The notes beneath the pieces were generated by a model. That model made no database searches and was not told the DNA's origin. It was given only the letters and a program-made list of their open reading frames with translations. The position numbers and the translations under genes were made by a program. Below are positions 20,801 to 31,439 of a stretch of 64,000 nt of DNA, piece after piece. The stretch is from Rebecca billardiae RCC1528 (Eukaryota > Haptophyta): NCBI GenBank assembly GCA_965240325.2, contig OZ251243.1, forward strand, positions 1,353,317-1,417,316. Reading direction: 5' to 3'. Within the stretch, counting starts at the first letter, position 1. Each line of letters begins with the position of its first letter.

Positions 20801-23800
20801 GGCGGCCGGGCGGGGCGCGAAGGAGCAGGCAGCGCAGCCGAGCCTGCCGCCGCCGCCGCTCGCGGCGGCCGGGCGGGGCGCGGAGGAGCAGGCAGCGCAG
20901 CCGAGCCTGCCGCCGCCGCCGCTCGCGGCGGCCGGGCGGGGCGCGGAGGAGCAGGCAGCGCAGCCGAGCCTGTCGCCGCCGCCGCTCGCGGCGGCCGGGC
21001 GGGGCGCGAAGGAGCAGGCAGCGCAGCCGAGCCTGCCGCCGCCGCCGCTCGCGGCGGCCGGGCGGGGCGCGAAGGAGCAGGCAGCGCAGCCGAGCCTGCC
21101 GCCGCCGCCGCTCGCGGCGGCCGGGCGGGGCGCGGAGGAGCAGGCAGCGCAGCCGAGCCTGCCGCCGCTCGCGGCAGCCGGGCAGGGCGCTGCACAGCCG
21201 GCCGCGCAGCCGAGCCTGCCGCCGCTCGCGGCAGCCGGGCAGGGCGCTGCACAGCCGGCCGCGCAGCCGAGCCTGCCGCCGCTCGCGGCAGCCGGGCAGG
21301 CCGCGCCGCCGCAGCCGACAGCGCCGGGCGCCGCGCCCTCTGCGTCGCAGCGGCTGCCCTTGCCCGCCGGCACGCCGATGGCCTCCTCCGCGGCGTGCGC
21401 GCAGCCAGTGCGTCCGGTGTTGCCGCCCTTGTCCGCTGCGCGTCCGGCGCACGCGCCGCGGCCCCTGCGGCTGCACGAGCAGTCGCACGCGCAGCCACTC
21501 GCGGTCGATGGCGACTGCTTCGACGATGTCGGCGATCTCGATGACACGCAGCGTGGCATTGCGCGTGCGTGGGCACGCGGCGCAGTCGACGTGCTCGACG
21601 CTCGCGAGACCGGGCCCGCCCACTTCCAAGCGCACCGCGGCGCGCGCTACGCGATGTGGGTCTCATCGGCTGGCGGCTGGGAGATCGCGCGCGAGGTGCG
21701 CTTCGAGGCCGTCGAGTTCAAGCCGATCGTGAGCTTCTCGCTCGGCGCGACCGGCGATCTGTCCGTCGCGCGTCTGTCGGCCGGCGCTGCCCTCGGAGCC
21801 GCGCAGCCAGTCGGCAACGTCCTCGCCGTCGACGTCGGCGCGCGCGCCGCGCTCGGTTTGCAGCAGCCCGGCGTGCACACGCGTCGCGCCAGTGCCGCTG
21901 GCGCCTCCGACGCCGTCGGCGCCGCGCCGGCGGCAACGCAGCGCGAGCTAGCCCACCCGGCCGTGTTCGTGCTCCTGTGCGCGGTCGCGCTGGCGGCGCT
22001 TCAGCACGGCCTCCTCTCCAGCGAGTCGACCGAGACGGCCGGCCGCGTCACCGCGGCGCCGTCGACGGGCGAGGGCGGCGGTGCGACGGCCGGCACGCGA
22101 GTCGGCAGCGTGCCACACGGCGAGCTCCTCGCGCTCGTCGCGTTCCGGCTCGCGCTCCGAACCGCGTGCAGCACCGACGACGCCCTACAAGCCGCGGTAG
22201 ACGCCTCGCTGGTGCTGGCGGAGCTCCAGACGTGCGCCAAGCGCGACGCGAAGCAGTCGGCCAAGGCCATTGTCCATCTGCTGCGCCACGCGTACACGGC
22301 GCTGCGCACGGGCATGGCCGTTGAGCAGCGCCCCTTGGCGCTGCACTTCGTGTCCGTCGCCAACGAGTCAGTCCGCTACGCGTTCTTCGTGCGGCTGGGC
22401 GAGCACTTGACGCGCGTGCTGAGCGCGCCGCACACCGAGACGCTGCAGGCGCGCAGGGAGCGCGCGCTCGCCGGCGCGCGCGTGCTCCTCCTCCTCTCGG
22501 AGCTCGTGCAGGACGCGAACCGCGCCAACTCGCCGCGCATGTACCGCCTCGCGCGCATGCTCGTGCTCAAGGTGGGCCAGACGAGCGGGTGGCCCGACCG
22601 CGGCGACGACGCCAATGGGTACTGGAGCAACTACCGCAAGCAGGTGGCCGGCGGCCTCGCCGACCAGGACGTCCGATTCCTGTGCGTGGCGGACACGACC
22701 ATCATCAACGGCGAGTGCGCGGACGTGTGGGACGCTGAGGTGCGCGCCGTATCGCCCGGCCCGCGCGCTCCCGCCGCGCCGCGCCGTACGCCCCGCGCGC
22801 TCACGCCGCGCCGCCCGCCCCGCGCGCGCGCGCCGCGCGCAGCGGAGCCTCAAGGACGGGGTGCTCGCGGCGGCCGTGCGCGGCGGCGCGCTGCACACGA
22901 GCCAGTGGGGGCTCCCCGGCGGCGGCTCGGGGCTGAGAGGCGCCGAGTGCTACTACGTGCTGCGCCCGTCCGCGCTGCACGTCGCCGCGCACGTGTTCGG
23001 CTGGGATCCGAGCCGCGTGCCCCACGACTCGCCGTCCGGCTCGTTTGCGATGGCGCCGCGCACGCTGCTGCAGACGATGTGCGACGAGGCCGGGTGGCAC
23101 CGCCCGGCAGGGGCCGTGGCGCCGCTGCACCCGCTGTACCTGCGCCACCTGTCGCCCGAGCCGAGGCGCGTTGCCCAGTTCGTGAGCGAGGACGGCATCG
23201 GGCGGCACGGCCAGGCCGATCTCGCGCTCAACTGCCAGCTCGTGCGCTACTACACGGGCGAGTGGCCGCTCGACGACGCCTACCGACAGCGTTGCGTCGA
23301 GCCCGCGATGTCCGAGCTCGGCCTCAGCGCCGCGCCCGCGGGCACAGCGCGCGCGTGGCTGCGTGGCGGCGGGCTGCCGGGCGACGGCGCTGGCGCGGAC
23401 GGCGCCGAGAACCCGGCGGTGCGGATGGACGGCGCCGTCGTGTGCGGCGTGGACGCGCGCTCGCGCGCGCCGCCGCGACCAGACGACGACCTGCGCTTCT
23501 CCGCCGACGCCGATCCGCCGCACTCGGACGGGCTCTTCGCCGGCACGCAGCAGATGGTGATCGCTGCGGATGCGCTGCTGACGCTCGTCTCGGCCTGCGT
23601 GCGGCTCGAATCGCCCCACGCCGTCGGCAAGCGCAGCCGCTCGTTGGCGGTCGACCGTGGGCGCGTCGGCGACTGGGTGGGCGGGATCGACGGCGCTGCC
23701 GCCAGCGCGCTCGTGGCCGGGCTGGGCACGCACGCCGCCGCGCTGCGCGACGCCACGGGCTCGGACGAGCTGCTCTCGCTCGCGGTCCACGCGGCGCTCG

Positions 23801-24828
23801 CGCACCCGGACCGGCCCGGCGACGGCGAGCCGGAGGAGGAGGAGGAGGAGGAGGAGGCGGAGGCGGAGGAGGAGGAGGGGGAAAGCGAGTCGGAGTTGTC
23901 GCGCGGCCTCGCGCAGTGGGGCGTGCCCAGCGCGGACGCCGACGCGCTGTACCAGACGCAGCGCCGCTTGCTGGTGGCTGCAGTGGCGGCGGGCATTAAC
24001 GACGAGGACGAGGACGTCCGGCCTCCGCTGTGCGTGGGCATGCTCGCCACCTACCGATCGCAGGCGTCTACCGAGCTCAGAGCTGCCGTGCTCGTGCACG
24101 TGCCTGCAGACGGTGGGGCGTGCATCTCGGTGACGCGCGAGGGCGGTGTTCTCTTGATCGGCCGGAACGATGTCGTGCCGTGGCAGTCACGGCGAGGCGT
24201 GTTCGCTCTCTCGCCGTGGGCGGTGGCCGCTCTCCGCCGCGGCCTCGCTGGCGTCGCGCCGCCAGCTGGGCGCGTGCCGTCTCTGGCGGAGGGCAGTCGG
24301 GCCGCCTTCGTCGCGTGCCCACCCGTCGATGTGGAGAACGTCTGCGAGCAGGCCACGGGCAAGGCGCACGCCGACGACATGGCCTACGTGCAGCACGGGG
24401 CAGGCGGCGTTGCGCCCGCACTGGAAGCGCGGTGGAGCACACTGCCCCAGGGGCCCGATGACGACGGGTGGGTGTGGCACGGAGCCCTGGCCGTCTTCAC
24501 CGAGTGGTCCGGGCAGCGCGAGCTGCTCGTCGTGTTGGAGAACGCGTGCAAGGAGAACGGCGACCGCCGGGCGAGCCCTTTGGGGGGCACCGGCGGCAGC
24601 GGGCTCTACTCGCTCGAGGACCTCACGGAGGGCGTGCGCCTGCGCGCGCGCCTCAGCGTGCTCACTCACGCCAGCCGGGATGATTGCGAGGCCCTCAGGG
24701 CCACAGCACGAAATGCGGGCCAGCTGCTCTATGACCTGTTTAAGAAAGATGTCGGCATGGGGGAGCCCAACGCGCAGACCGGGCTGGAGCGATTTGCGCC
24801 GGGCCGCAAGCGAGGCCGTGACCAGTAG
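17820..24828 (+). CDS. Very large hypothetical protein (~2301 aa, two exons) with coding minisatellite
   Basis: Exon 1 (17820-22739, 1640 codons) and exon 2 (22843-24828, 661 residues) are in different frames. They join in phase across a 103-bp GT-AG intron. Residues 1-~560 are unrecognised but protein-like. Residues ~570-1160 are a Pro/Ala-rich repeat of 21-residue units. Residues ~1220-1640 and most of exon 2 are again protein-like: DADDANGYW-type and CYYVLRPSALHVAAHVFGWDP stretches. HPAVFVLLCAVALAALQHG (~1380-1399) is hydrophobic enough for one membrane helix. An acidic run of Glu lies at ~1971-1991, and the C-terminus (GRKRGRDQ) is basic. The ATG at 17820 is preferred; the in-frame GTG at 17811 has no support in a eukaryote. 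No family is recognised. A surface or scaffold protein is possible, but no function is claimed. Confidence 0.75.
19515..21310 (+). repeat. 63-bp coding minisatellite (21-aa units) in the large gene
   Basis: Units of exactly 63 bp encode LPPPPLAAAGRGA[E/K]EQAAQPS. I count 21 copies of EQAAQPS, plus four interspersed variant units (ATQPAAPPLVL) and a shorter terminal variant (GAAQPAAQPSLPPLAAAGQ). Glu/Lys variation comes from a single GAG/AAG change. The period is a multiple of three, so the frame is kept; for the same reason the antisense frames also stay open. Confidence 0.92.
22740..22842 (+). other. Inferred spliceosomal intron (103 bp) of the large gene
   Basis: The donor is GAG|GTGCGC and the acceptor is GCGCAG|CGG. 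The upstream frame reads ADVWDAE up to the donor and then turns into Pro/Arg/Ala low complexity. The downstream frame becomes protein-like (RSLKDGVLAAAV) exactly at the acceptor. The intron is phase 0, GC-rich and has no evident polypyrimidine tract. A frameshift is the alternative reading. Confidence 0.78.
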
Positions 24829-24849
24829 TCGTCGCTGCTCCTGATGTGT

Positions 24850-24873
24850 TATATATATATATATATATTATAT
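24850..24873. repeat. (TA)n tract after the large gene
   Basis: The TA run starts ~20 bp after the stop codon at 24828. It matches the placement of AT-rich tracts after other genes in the window. Confidence 0.8.
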
Positions 24874-25844
24874 GTGGTGTTATTGGTACAATAACTGAGT
24901 GTGTACGAGCTGCGTGACGGCGGGGCTCGCCGTGTGGCCTCTCACTCTGTTGCACCCAGCTCGCAGAATTCGTCATGAACCTTCTACGGGTACACGGCTG
25001 GCTGCTGCATCACCTGGAGTGAGAGTGGCTTCTCGGGCGCCCCCGAGCCATTCCACTTCGCTGCAAGGCGAGCTGCTCTGGCTCTTGCCGCCTCGTCGGA
25101 GCCCCACAAAAGGGGGCATTCAGCGGGCATCATCGGCGCGCACCTCGCTCCTCGATCCGCGCGAGGTATAAGGACTCGGCAGCGCACAACAGCCGCGCGC
25201 CCGAGACACCTATCGCCTCGACCTCCAGCAGAGGATGCCCAACTCGTCTCAGCAAGCCGCTCGGCTGCGCGCCTACCGCCGCACGCCCGAGCCGCGCATT
25301 GCCACGACCAGCAGCTGCTTTGTTTTACACGCAGCTCGACGCCAGGGCCCCGCCGATGATGATTGATGAGGCTGTGCCCACGTGGTACCGAGCAGCACCA
25401 CGAGCAGTGTGAGCTGCTGGTCGTGGTCAATGTATGTATCATAATGGGATCGTTGATCAGACGAGTGGCGCGTGTCCGCAGTGGGAGTGGCCGGCTCGGT
25501 GATCCTCGTTGAGGCACTCACTGTGGTCCCGTTTGTTTGCGCAGTGTGTGCATCGACGAGTTGGAAGTCCCATGTGCAGATACAAAGCCCGACGAGTAGA
25601 AGTGCGTCCATGAACTGCGGAGGCGTGGGAGAGCGCAGGGGCTGAGCAAAGGCGCGCAGTAAGGGCGAGGCGTCTGCAGCAGTAGGCCGGGCCGGGTGTG
25701 GTGGGACAGCACCGCGAGCGGTAGATCTGAGAGGCGAGTACCGGCGCGCGCCCAGGACAGGTGAGCGGCGCGGCGCGCGCGGCGTGCACGAGGCGCGCGC
25801 GTGGCGCGGTGGCGCCGCGCGCAGCAAAGGCGGTGATGCGGCAC
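24874..25844. other. Intergenic; possible TATA box and short ORF
   Basis: TATAAGG (25167-25173) lies ~65 bp before an ATG (25235) that opens a 43-codon frame (MPNSSQQAARLRAYRRTPEP...) ending at 25366. On the minus strand, a short hydrophobic stretch after a Met near 25614 (MDALLLVGLCICTW) resembles a signal peptide, but its frame runs into repeat sequence. Neither is strong enough to call as a gene. Confidence 0.3.
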
Positions 25845-26080
25845 GTATCAGCGCCGGGCCGCGAGCGGCCGAGCCGGCTCGAGCGGCGGGTGCGAGCCAT
25901 GGGCGGTGCCGGGCCGAGGCGTGACCGGGCCGCGAGCGGCAGAGCCGGCCCGAGCGGCGGGTGCGAGCCACGGGCGGCGCCGGGCCGAGGCGTGACCGGG
26001 CCGCGAGCGGCAGAGCCGGCTCGAGCGGCGGGTGCGAGCCAAGGGCGGCGGTGCCGGGCCGAGGCGTGACCGGGGGCGGG
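25845..26080. repeat. 71-74-bp minisatellite, ~3 copies
   Basis: The phrase GGCGTGACCGGG recurs at ~25919, 25990 and 26064. Between occurrences the sequence GAGCGGCGGGTGCGAGCCA repeats with small changes. It is the innermost of the subtelomeric repeat layers. Confidence 0.8.
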
Positions 26081-26144
26081 CATTGGCGCATGCTGACAGC
26101 GGGCGCGCGGCGCGCGCGCGACAGTTGGCGCAGTGACAACAGAC

Positions 26145-26425
26145 GCGCGTCCGCGAGAGGCAGGGCCCGCGAGCGGCGGGGCGTGAGCCGCGCGCCGCGA
26201 GAGGCAGGGCCCGCTCGAGCGGTGGGGCGTGAGCCGCGCGCCGCGAGAGGCAGGGCCCGCTCGAGCGGTGGGGCGTGAGCCGCGCGCCGCGAGAGGCAGG
26301 GCCCGCTCGAGCGGTGGGGCGTGAGCCGCGCGCCGCGAGAGGCAGGGCCCGCTCGAGCGGTGGGGCGTGAGCCGCGCGCCGCGAGAGGCAGTGCCCGCTC
26401 GAGCGGTGGGGCGTCCGCGCGCCGC
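26145..26425. repeat. 46-bp minisatellite, ~6 copies
   Basis: GTGAGCCGCGCGCCGCGAGA recurs at 26183, 26229, 26275, 26321 and 26367, exactly 46 bp apart. A preceding and a following partial unit bring the total to about six. Units are nearly identical. Confidence 0.9.
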
Positions 26426-26439
26426 GAGAGGCGGCGCGT

Positions 26440-28960
26440 GCGCGGAGCGTGCCGCCAGCACGGCCACTCCGAGGGCGAGCGGCACCACCGCCGTGCAGAG
26501 GAGCGGCAGCGACGGGCTGAATCGTCGAGGCAGGAGCGCGCCGCGGCGGAACGTCAGCCAGTGCACCGGCGGCAGGCTGTCAGGCCGTTGTTAAGCCGCG
26601 CGAGCGCGCGCGCGCCCCTGCGCGAGCGAGCGGCAGCAAGCGGCAGCGAGTGGCGGCGGCGTACAGGCAGCGGGCGGCGAACACAGACAGGCCGAGTGTG
26701 AGCGGCACCGCCACCGCACGCCGTGGCGGCAGCAGCGGGCGGCGAGCCGTCGAGGCAGGAGCGCGGCAGCAGCGAGCGCGCCGGCCGGCCGCGCGACCGC
26801 AGGCGGCTGAGTGGGGCTGCGCGAGCGCGCGCTCGCCCTGCTGCGGGCGAGCGGCAGCGGGCGGCGGCGCGAGTAGAGCGGGCGGCGAGCACGGCCACGC
26901 CGAGTGCGAGCGGCACCGCCACCGCGCGCCGCAGCGGTAGCAGCGGGCGGCGAGCCGCCGAAACAAGAGCGCAGCGGCAGCGAGCGCGCCGGCCGCAGGC
27001 TGCTGAGCTGCGCGAGCGCGCCCGGCTGCGGGCGAGCGGCAGCGGGCGCCGACTGCGAGCGGCACCGCCACCGCACGCCGCGGCGGTAGCAGCGGGCGGC
27101 GAGCTGTCGAGGCAGGAGCGCTGCGGCAGCGAGCGCGCCGGCCGCAGGCTGCTGAGCTGCGCGAGCGCGCGCGCGCCCTGCTGCGGGCGAGCGGCAGCGG
27201 GCGGCGGCGCGAGCAGAGCGGGCGGCGAGCACGGCCATGCCGAGTGCGAGCGGCACCGCCACCGCGCGCCGTGGCGACAACAGCGGGCGGCGAGCCGTCG
27301 AGGCAGGAGCGCTGCGGCAGCGAGCGCGCCGGCCGCAGGCTGCTGAGCTGCGCAAGCGCGCGCGCCCTGCTGCGGGCGAGCGGCAGCGGGCGGCGGCGCG
27401 AGCAGAGCGGGCGGCGAGCACGGCCACGCCGAGTGCGAGCGGCACCGCCACCGCGCGCCGCAGCGGTAGCAGCGGGCGGCGAGCCGTCGAGGCAAGAGCG
27501 CTGCGGCAGCGAGCGCGCCGGCCGCAGGCTGCTGAGCTGCGCGAGCGCGCGCGCGCCCGGCTGCGGGCGAGCGGCAGCGGGCGCCGACTGCGAGCGGCAC
27601 CGCCACCGCGCGCCGCAGCGGTAGCAGCGGGCGGCGAGCCGTCGAGGCAAGAGCGCTGCGGCAGCGAGCGCGCCGGCCGCAGGCTGCTGAGCTGCGCGAG
27701 CGCGCGCGCGCCCGGCTGCGGGCGAGCGGCAGCGGGCGCCGACTGCGAGCGGCACCGCCACCGCACGCCGCAGCGGTAGCAGCGGGCGGCGAGCCGTCGA
27801 GGCAGGAGCGCTGCGGCAGCGAGCGCGCCGGCCGAAGGCTGCTGAGCTGCGCGAGCGCGCGCGCGCTCTGCTGCGGGCGAGCGGCAGCGGGCCGCGGCGC
27901 GAGTAGAGCGGGCGGCGAGCACGGCCACGCCGAGCGCGAGCGGCACCGCCACCGCACGCCGCAGCGGTAGCAGCGGGCGGCGAGCCGTCGAGGCAGGAGC
28001 GCTGCGGCAGCGAGCGCGCCGGCCGCAGGCTGCTGAGCTGCGCGAGCGCGCGCGCGCTCTGCTGCGGGCGAGCGGCAGCGGGCCGCGGCGCGAGTAGAGC
28101 GGGCGGCGAGCACGGCCACGCCGAGCGCGAGCGGCACCGCCACCGCGCGCCGCGGCGGTAGCAGCGGGCGGCGAGCCGTCGAGGCAGGAGCGCTGCGGCA
28201 GCGAGCGCGCAGCTGCAGGCTGCTGAGCTGCGCGAGCGAGCGCGCGCCCTGCTGCGGGCGAGCGGCAGCGGGCGGCGGCGCGAGCAGAGCGGGCGGCGAG
28301 CACGGCCATGCCGAGTGCGAGCGGCACCGCCACCGCACGCCGCGGCGGAAGCAGCGGGCGGCGAGCCGTCGAGGCAGGAGCGCTGCGGCAGCGAGCGCGC
28401 CGGCCGCAGGCCGCTGAGCTGCGCGAGCGCGCGCGCGCCCTGCTGCGGGCGAGCGGCAGCGGGCGGCGGCGCGAGCAGAGCGGGCGGCGAGCACGGCCAT
28501 GCCGAGTGCGAGCGGCACCGCCACCGCGCGCCGTGGCGACAACAGCGGGCGGCGAGCCGTCGAGGCAGGAGCGCAGCAGCAGCGAGCGCGCCGGCCGGCC
28601 GCGCCCGCTGAGCGGAGCGCGGCAGCGACTGCAGGCTGCTGAGCTGCGCGAGCGAGCGCGCGCCCTGCTGCGGGCGAGCGGCAGCGGGCGGCGGCGCGAG
28701 CAGAGCGGGCGGCGAGCACGGCCATGCCGAGTGCGAGCGGCACCGCCACCGCACGCCGTGGCGGCAGCAGCGGGCGGCGAGCCGTCGAAGCAGGAGCGCG
28801 GCAACAGCGAGCGCGCCGGCCGGCGCCGCGCGGCCGCAAGCTGTTGAGCGGAGCTGCGCGAGCGGGCGCGCGCCCGCTGCGGCGAGCGGCAGCGGGCGGC
28901 GGCGCGAATGGACCGAGCGGCAAGCACGGCCACGCCGAGTGCAAGCGGCACCGCCGGTCC
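26440..28960. repeat. ~190/155-bp minisatellite, ~13 copies
   Basis: The phrase GAGCGGCACCGCCACCG occurs at 26700, 26908, 27057, 27248, 27437, 27592, 27747, 27938, 28129, 28319, 28510 and 28735, with a diverged copy near 28943. Spacing is mostly ~190 bp, or ~155 bp where an internal ~35-bp block (AGAGCGGGCGGCGAGCACGG and flanks) is missing. The minus strand stays open in all three frames for 2.5-2.9 kb. The products are Ala/Arg/Pro/Ser-rich and repetitive, so I do not call them genes. Confidence 0.88.
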
Positions 28961-29794
28961 ACCGTCGCGCCGCAGAGAGGCGGCGGCGAGGCGAGCCGCC
29001 GAGGCCGAGCGCGCCGCAGTGCAGCATTGCGGCGCAAGAAGCCACGCCTCCGCGCGGGCCGCGGGCATGCTCCTGCTCCTGCGCGGGCGAGCGGCGGCGG
29101 GCGGGGGCGTGCAGCAGCGGCTTGCGGCGATAACAAGCACGTCGAGCGCCAGCGGCCCCCGTCGTCACGCCGCAAACGGGCGGCCGCGAGGCGAGTCGTC
29201 GAGGACGCGCCCCGCCGCGCAACCGTGGCGGCTGTGGCGGCTGGGCGCGCCGCGCGCGGCAGGCCTGACACGCCGCTGCCTCTGCGTAGGGGGCCGCAGC
29301 CGGCGGCAGCGTGCGTAGCATGTAGTTGATGACGCGCTCCGGCATGCCGCGCGTCAGGCGGGCGTGCGTCTGGCGAGCGTGTGGCAGTCAATAGCAGGGT
29401 GCGCGGTCCCGTTTGATCGTTGTCGTGCTCATCGTCGTGAGGTCGTCTCAGCATGGTCGAGCCGCTGCGAGAGCACAACGGCGAGTGGCACGCCTACGTG
29501 GAGTAGGCTCCGGCGCCCACCGCTCCGCGGCAGGGAGGAGGACTGCGTTGGGCATATATATATATATTGTTATGACGATAATAATAATAATATTATATTC
29601 GATGATGATCACTAGTGACGATATGATGCCAGCAGCATATCAGCATAGGGCGTCATATCTATAGCATCAGCAGCAGCACTCGACGACTAGCTACTATGCG
29701 ACTACCGGCGGCGCTCGTATAATATTGCGCTACTATACTACTGCGCTTTATAATAATACACCGACATCAGTCGCGCAGTGGTCTCAGGCCGCCC
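28961..29794. other. Transition between minisatellite and subtelomeric satellite
   Basis: GC-rich sequence resembling decayed minisatellite continues to ~29330. Simple AT-rich sequence follows, with TA and TAA runs at ~29550-29600 and ~29720-29760. No gene is supported. Confidence 0.5.
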
Positions 29795-31439
29795 GGGGCT
29801 CCAGTCGTCAGCCCGCAACGCGCACGCTGTGGCGGCCCACCACGCCGGTAATTGGGCCTGCCCTCGCGGTTGCGGCTCGCCCGGGGGTCACTGCGGCCGG
29901 CCACGACGGCCGTTGCCCCACGTAATGGCTCTTGGGCCGTCGCTAAGGGAGACCGCACCAGCTCGGCCCGCCGTGTGCGCTACCGGCTCGGCGGCCGCGG
30001 GCGCGGCTCCAACCAGCCGCGACGCGCACGCCGTAGCGGCCCACCACGCCGTTAGTTGGGCCTGCCCTCGCGGTTGCGGCTCGCCCGGGGGTCACTGCGG
30101 CCGGCCACGACGGCAGATGCCCCACGTAACGGCTCTTGGGCCTTCGCTGAGGGCCACCGCACCAGCTCGGCTCGCCGTGTGCCACTGACTGACTGGCTCG
30201 GCACACGCAACCGCGGCTCCAACCAGCCGCGAGGCGCACGATGTAGCGGCCCACCACGCCGTTAGTTGGGCCTGCCCTCGCGGTTGCGGCTCGCCCGGGG
30301 GTCACTGCGGCCGGCCACGTCGGCCGTTGCCCCACGTAATGGCTCTTGGGCCGTCGCTAAGGGAGACCGCACCAGCTCGGCCCGCCGTGTGCGCTACCGG
30401 CTCGGCGGCCGCGGGCGCGGCTCCAACCAGCCGCAAAGCGCACGCCGTAGCGGCCCACCACGCCGTTAGTTGGGCCTGCCCTCGCGGTTGCGGCTCGCCC
30501 GGGGGTCACTGCGGCCGGCCACGACGGCAGATGCCCCACGTAACGGCTCTTGGGCCTTCGCTGAGGGCCACCGCACCAGCTCGGCACACGCAACCGCGGC
30601 TCCAACCAGCCGCGACAGCGGCCCACCACGCCGTTAGTTGGGCGTGCCCTCGCGGTTGCGGCTCGCCCGGGGGTCACTGCGGCCGGCCACGACGGCAGAT
30701 GCCCCACGTAACGGCTCTTGGGCCTTCGCTGAGGGCCACCGCACCAGCTCGGCTCGCCGTGTGCCACTGACTGGCTCGGCACACGCAACCGCGGCTCCAA
30801 CCAGCCGCGACGCGCACGCCGTAGCGGCCCACCACGCCGTTAGTTGGGCCTGCCCTCGCGGTTGCGGCTCGCCCGGGGGTCACTGCGGCCGGCCACGACG
30901 GCAGATGCCCCACGTAACGGCTCTTGGGCCTTCGCTGAGGGCCACCGCACCAGCTCGGCTCGCCGTGTGCCACTGACTGACTGGCTCGGCACACGCAACC
31001 GCGGCTCCAACCAGCCGCGACGCGCACGATGTAGCGGCCCACCACGCCGTTAGTTGGGCGTGCCCTCGCGGTTGCGGCTCGCCCGGGGGTCACTGCGGCC
31101 GGCCACGACGGCAGATGCCCCACGTAACGGCTCTTGGGCCTTCGCTGAGGGCCACCGCACCAGCTCGGCTCGCCGTGTGCCACTGACTGGCTCGGCACCC
31201 GCAACCGCGGCTCCAACCAGCCGCGACGCGCACGATGTAGCGGCCCACCACGCCGTTAGTTGGGCCTGCCCTCGCGGTTGCGGCTCGCCCGGGGGTCACT
31301 GCGGCCGGCCACGACGGCAGATGCCCCACGTAATGGCTCTTGGGCCGTCGCTAAGGGCCACCGCACCAGCTCGGCTCGCCGTGTGCCACTGACTGACTGG
31401 CTCGGCACACGCAACCGCGGCTCCAACCAGCCGCGACGC

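Noticed and set aside
19137-21666. Long antisense and alternative-frame ORFs (724-898 codons) across the 63-bp repeat
   Set aside because: A period divisible by three with no stop in any frame keeps all frames open; only the frame continuing into protein-like flanks is kept.
22843-23999. Continuation of the exon 1 frame to 23999 as the real C-terminus
   Set aside because: After 22740 this frame becomes Arg/Ala/Pro/Gly low complexity, while the other frame is protein-like to 24828; splicing explains both.
24984-26139. Minus-strand frames of 177 and 288 codons, one with a signal-peptide-like start
   Set aside because: Frames overlap each other and run into minisatellite sequence; evidence too weak to call.
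26554-29478. Minus-strand frames of 974, 921 and 849 codons
   Set aside because: They are overlapping translations of the same minisatellite, Ala/Arg/Pro/Ser-rich, with no non-repeat domain.
1-29794. tRNA, rRNA and spliceosomal RNA genes
   Set aside because: Looked for tRNA T-loop type motifs and rRNA/snRNA landmarks by eye and found none; a covariance-model scan would be decisive.
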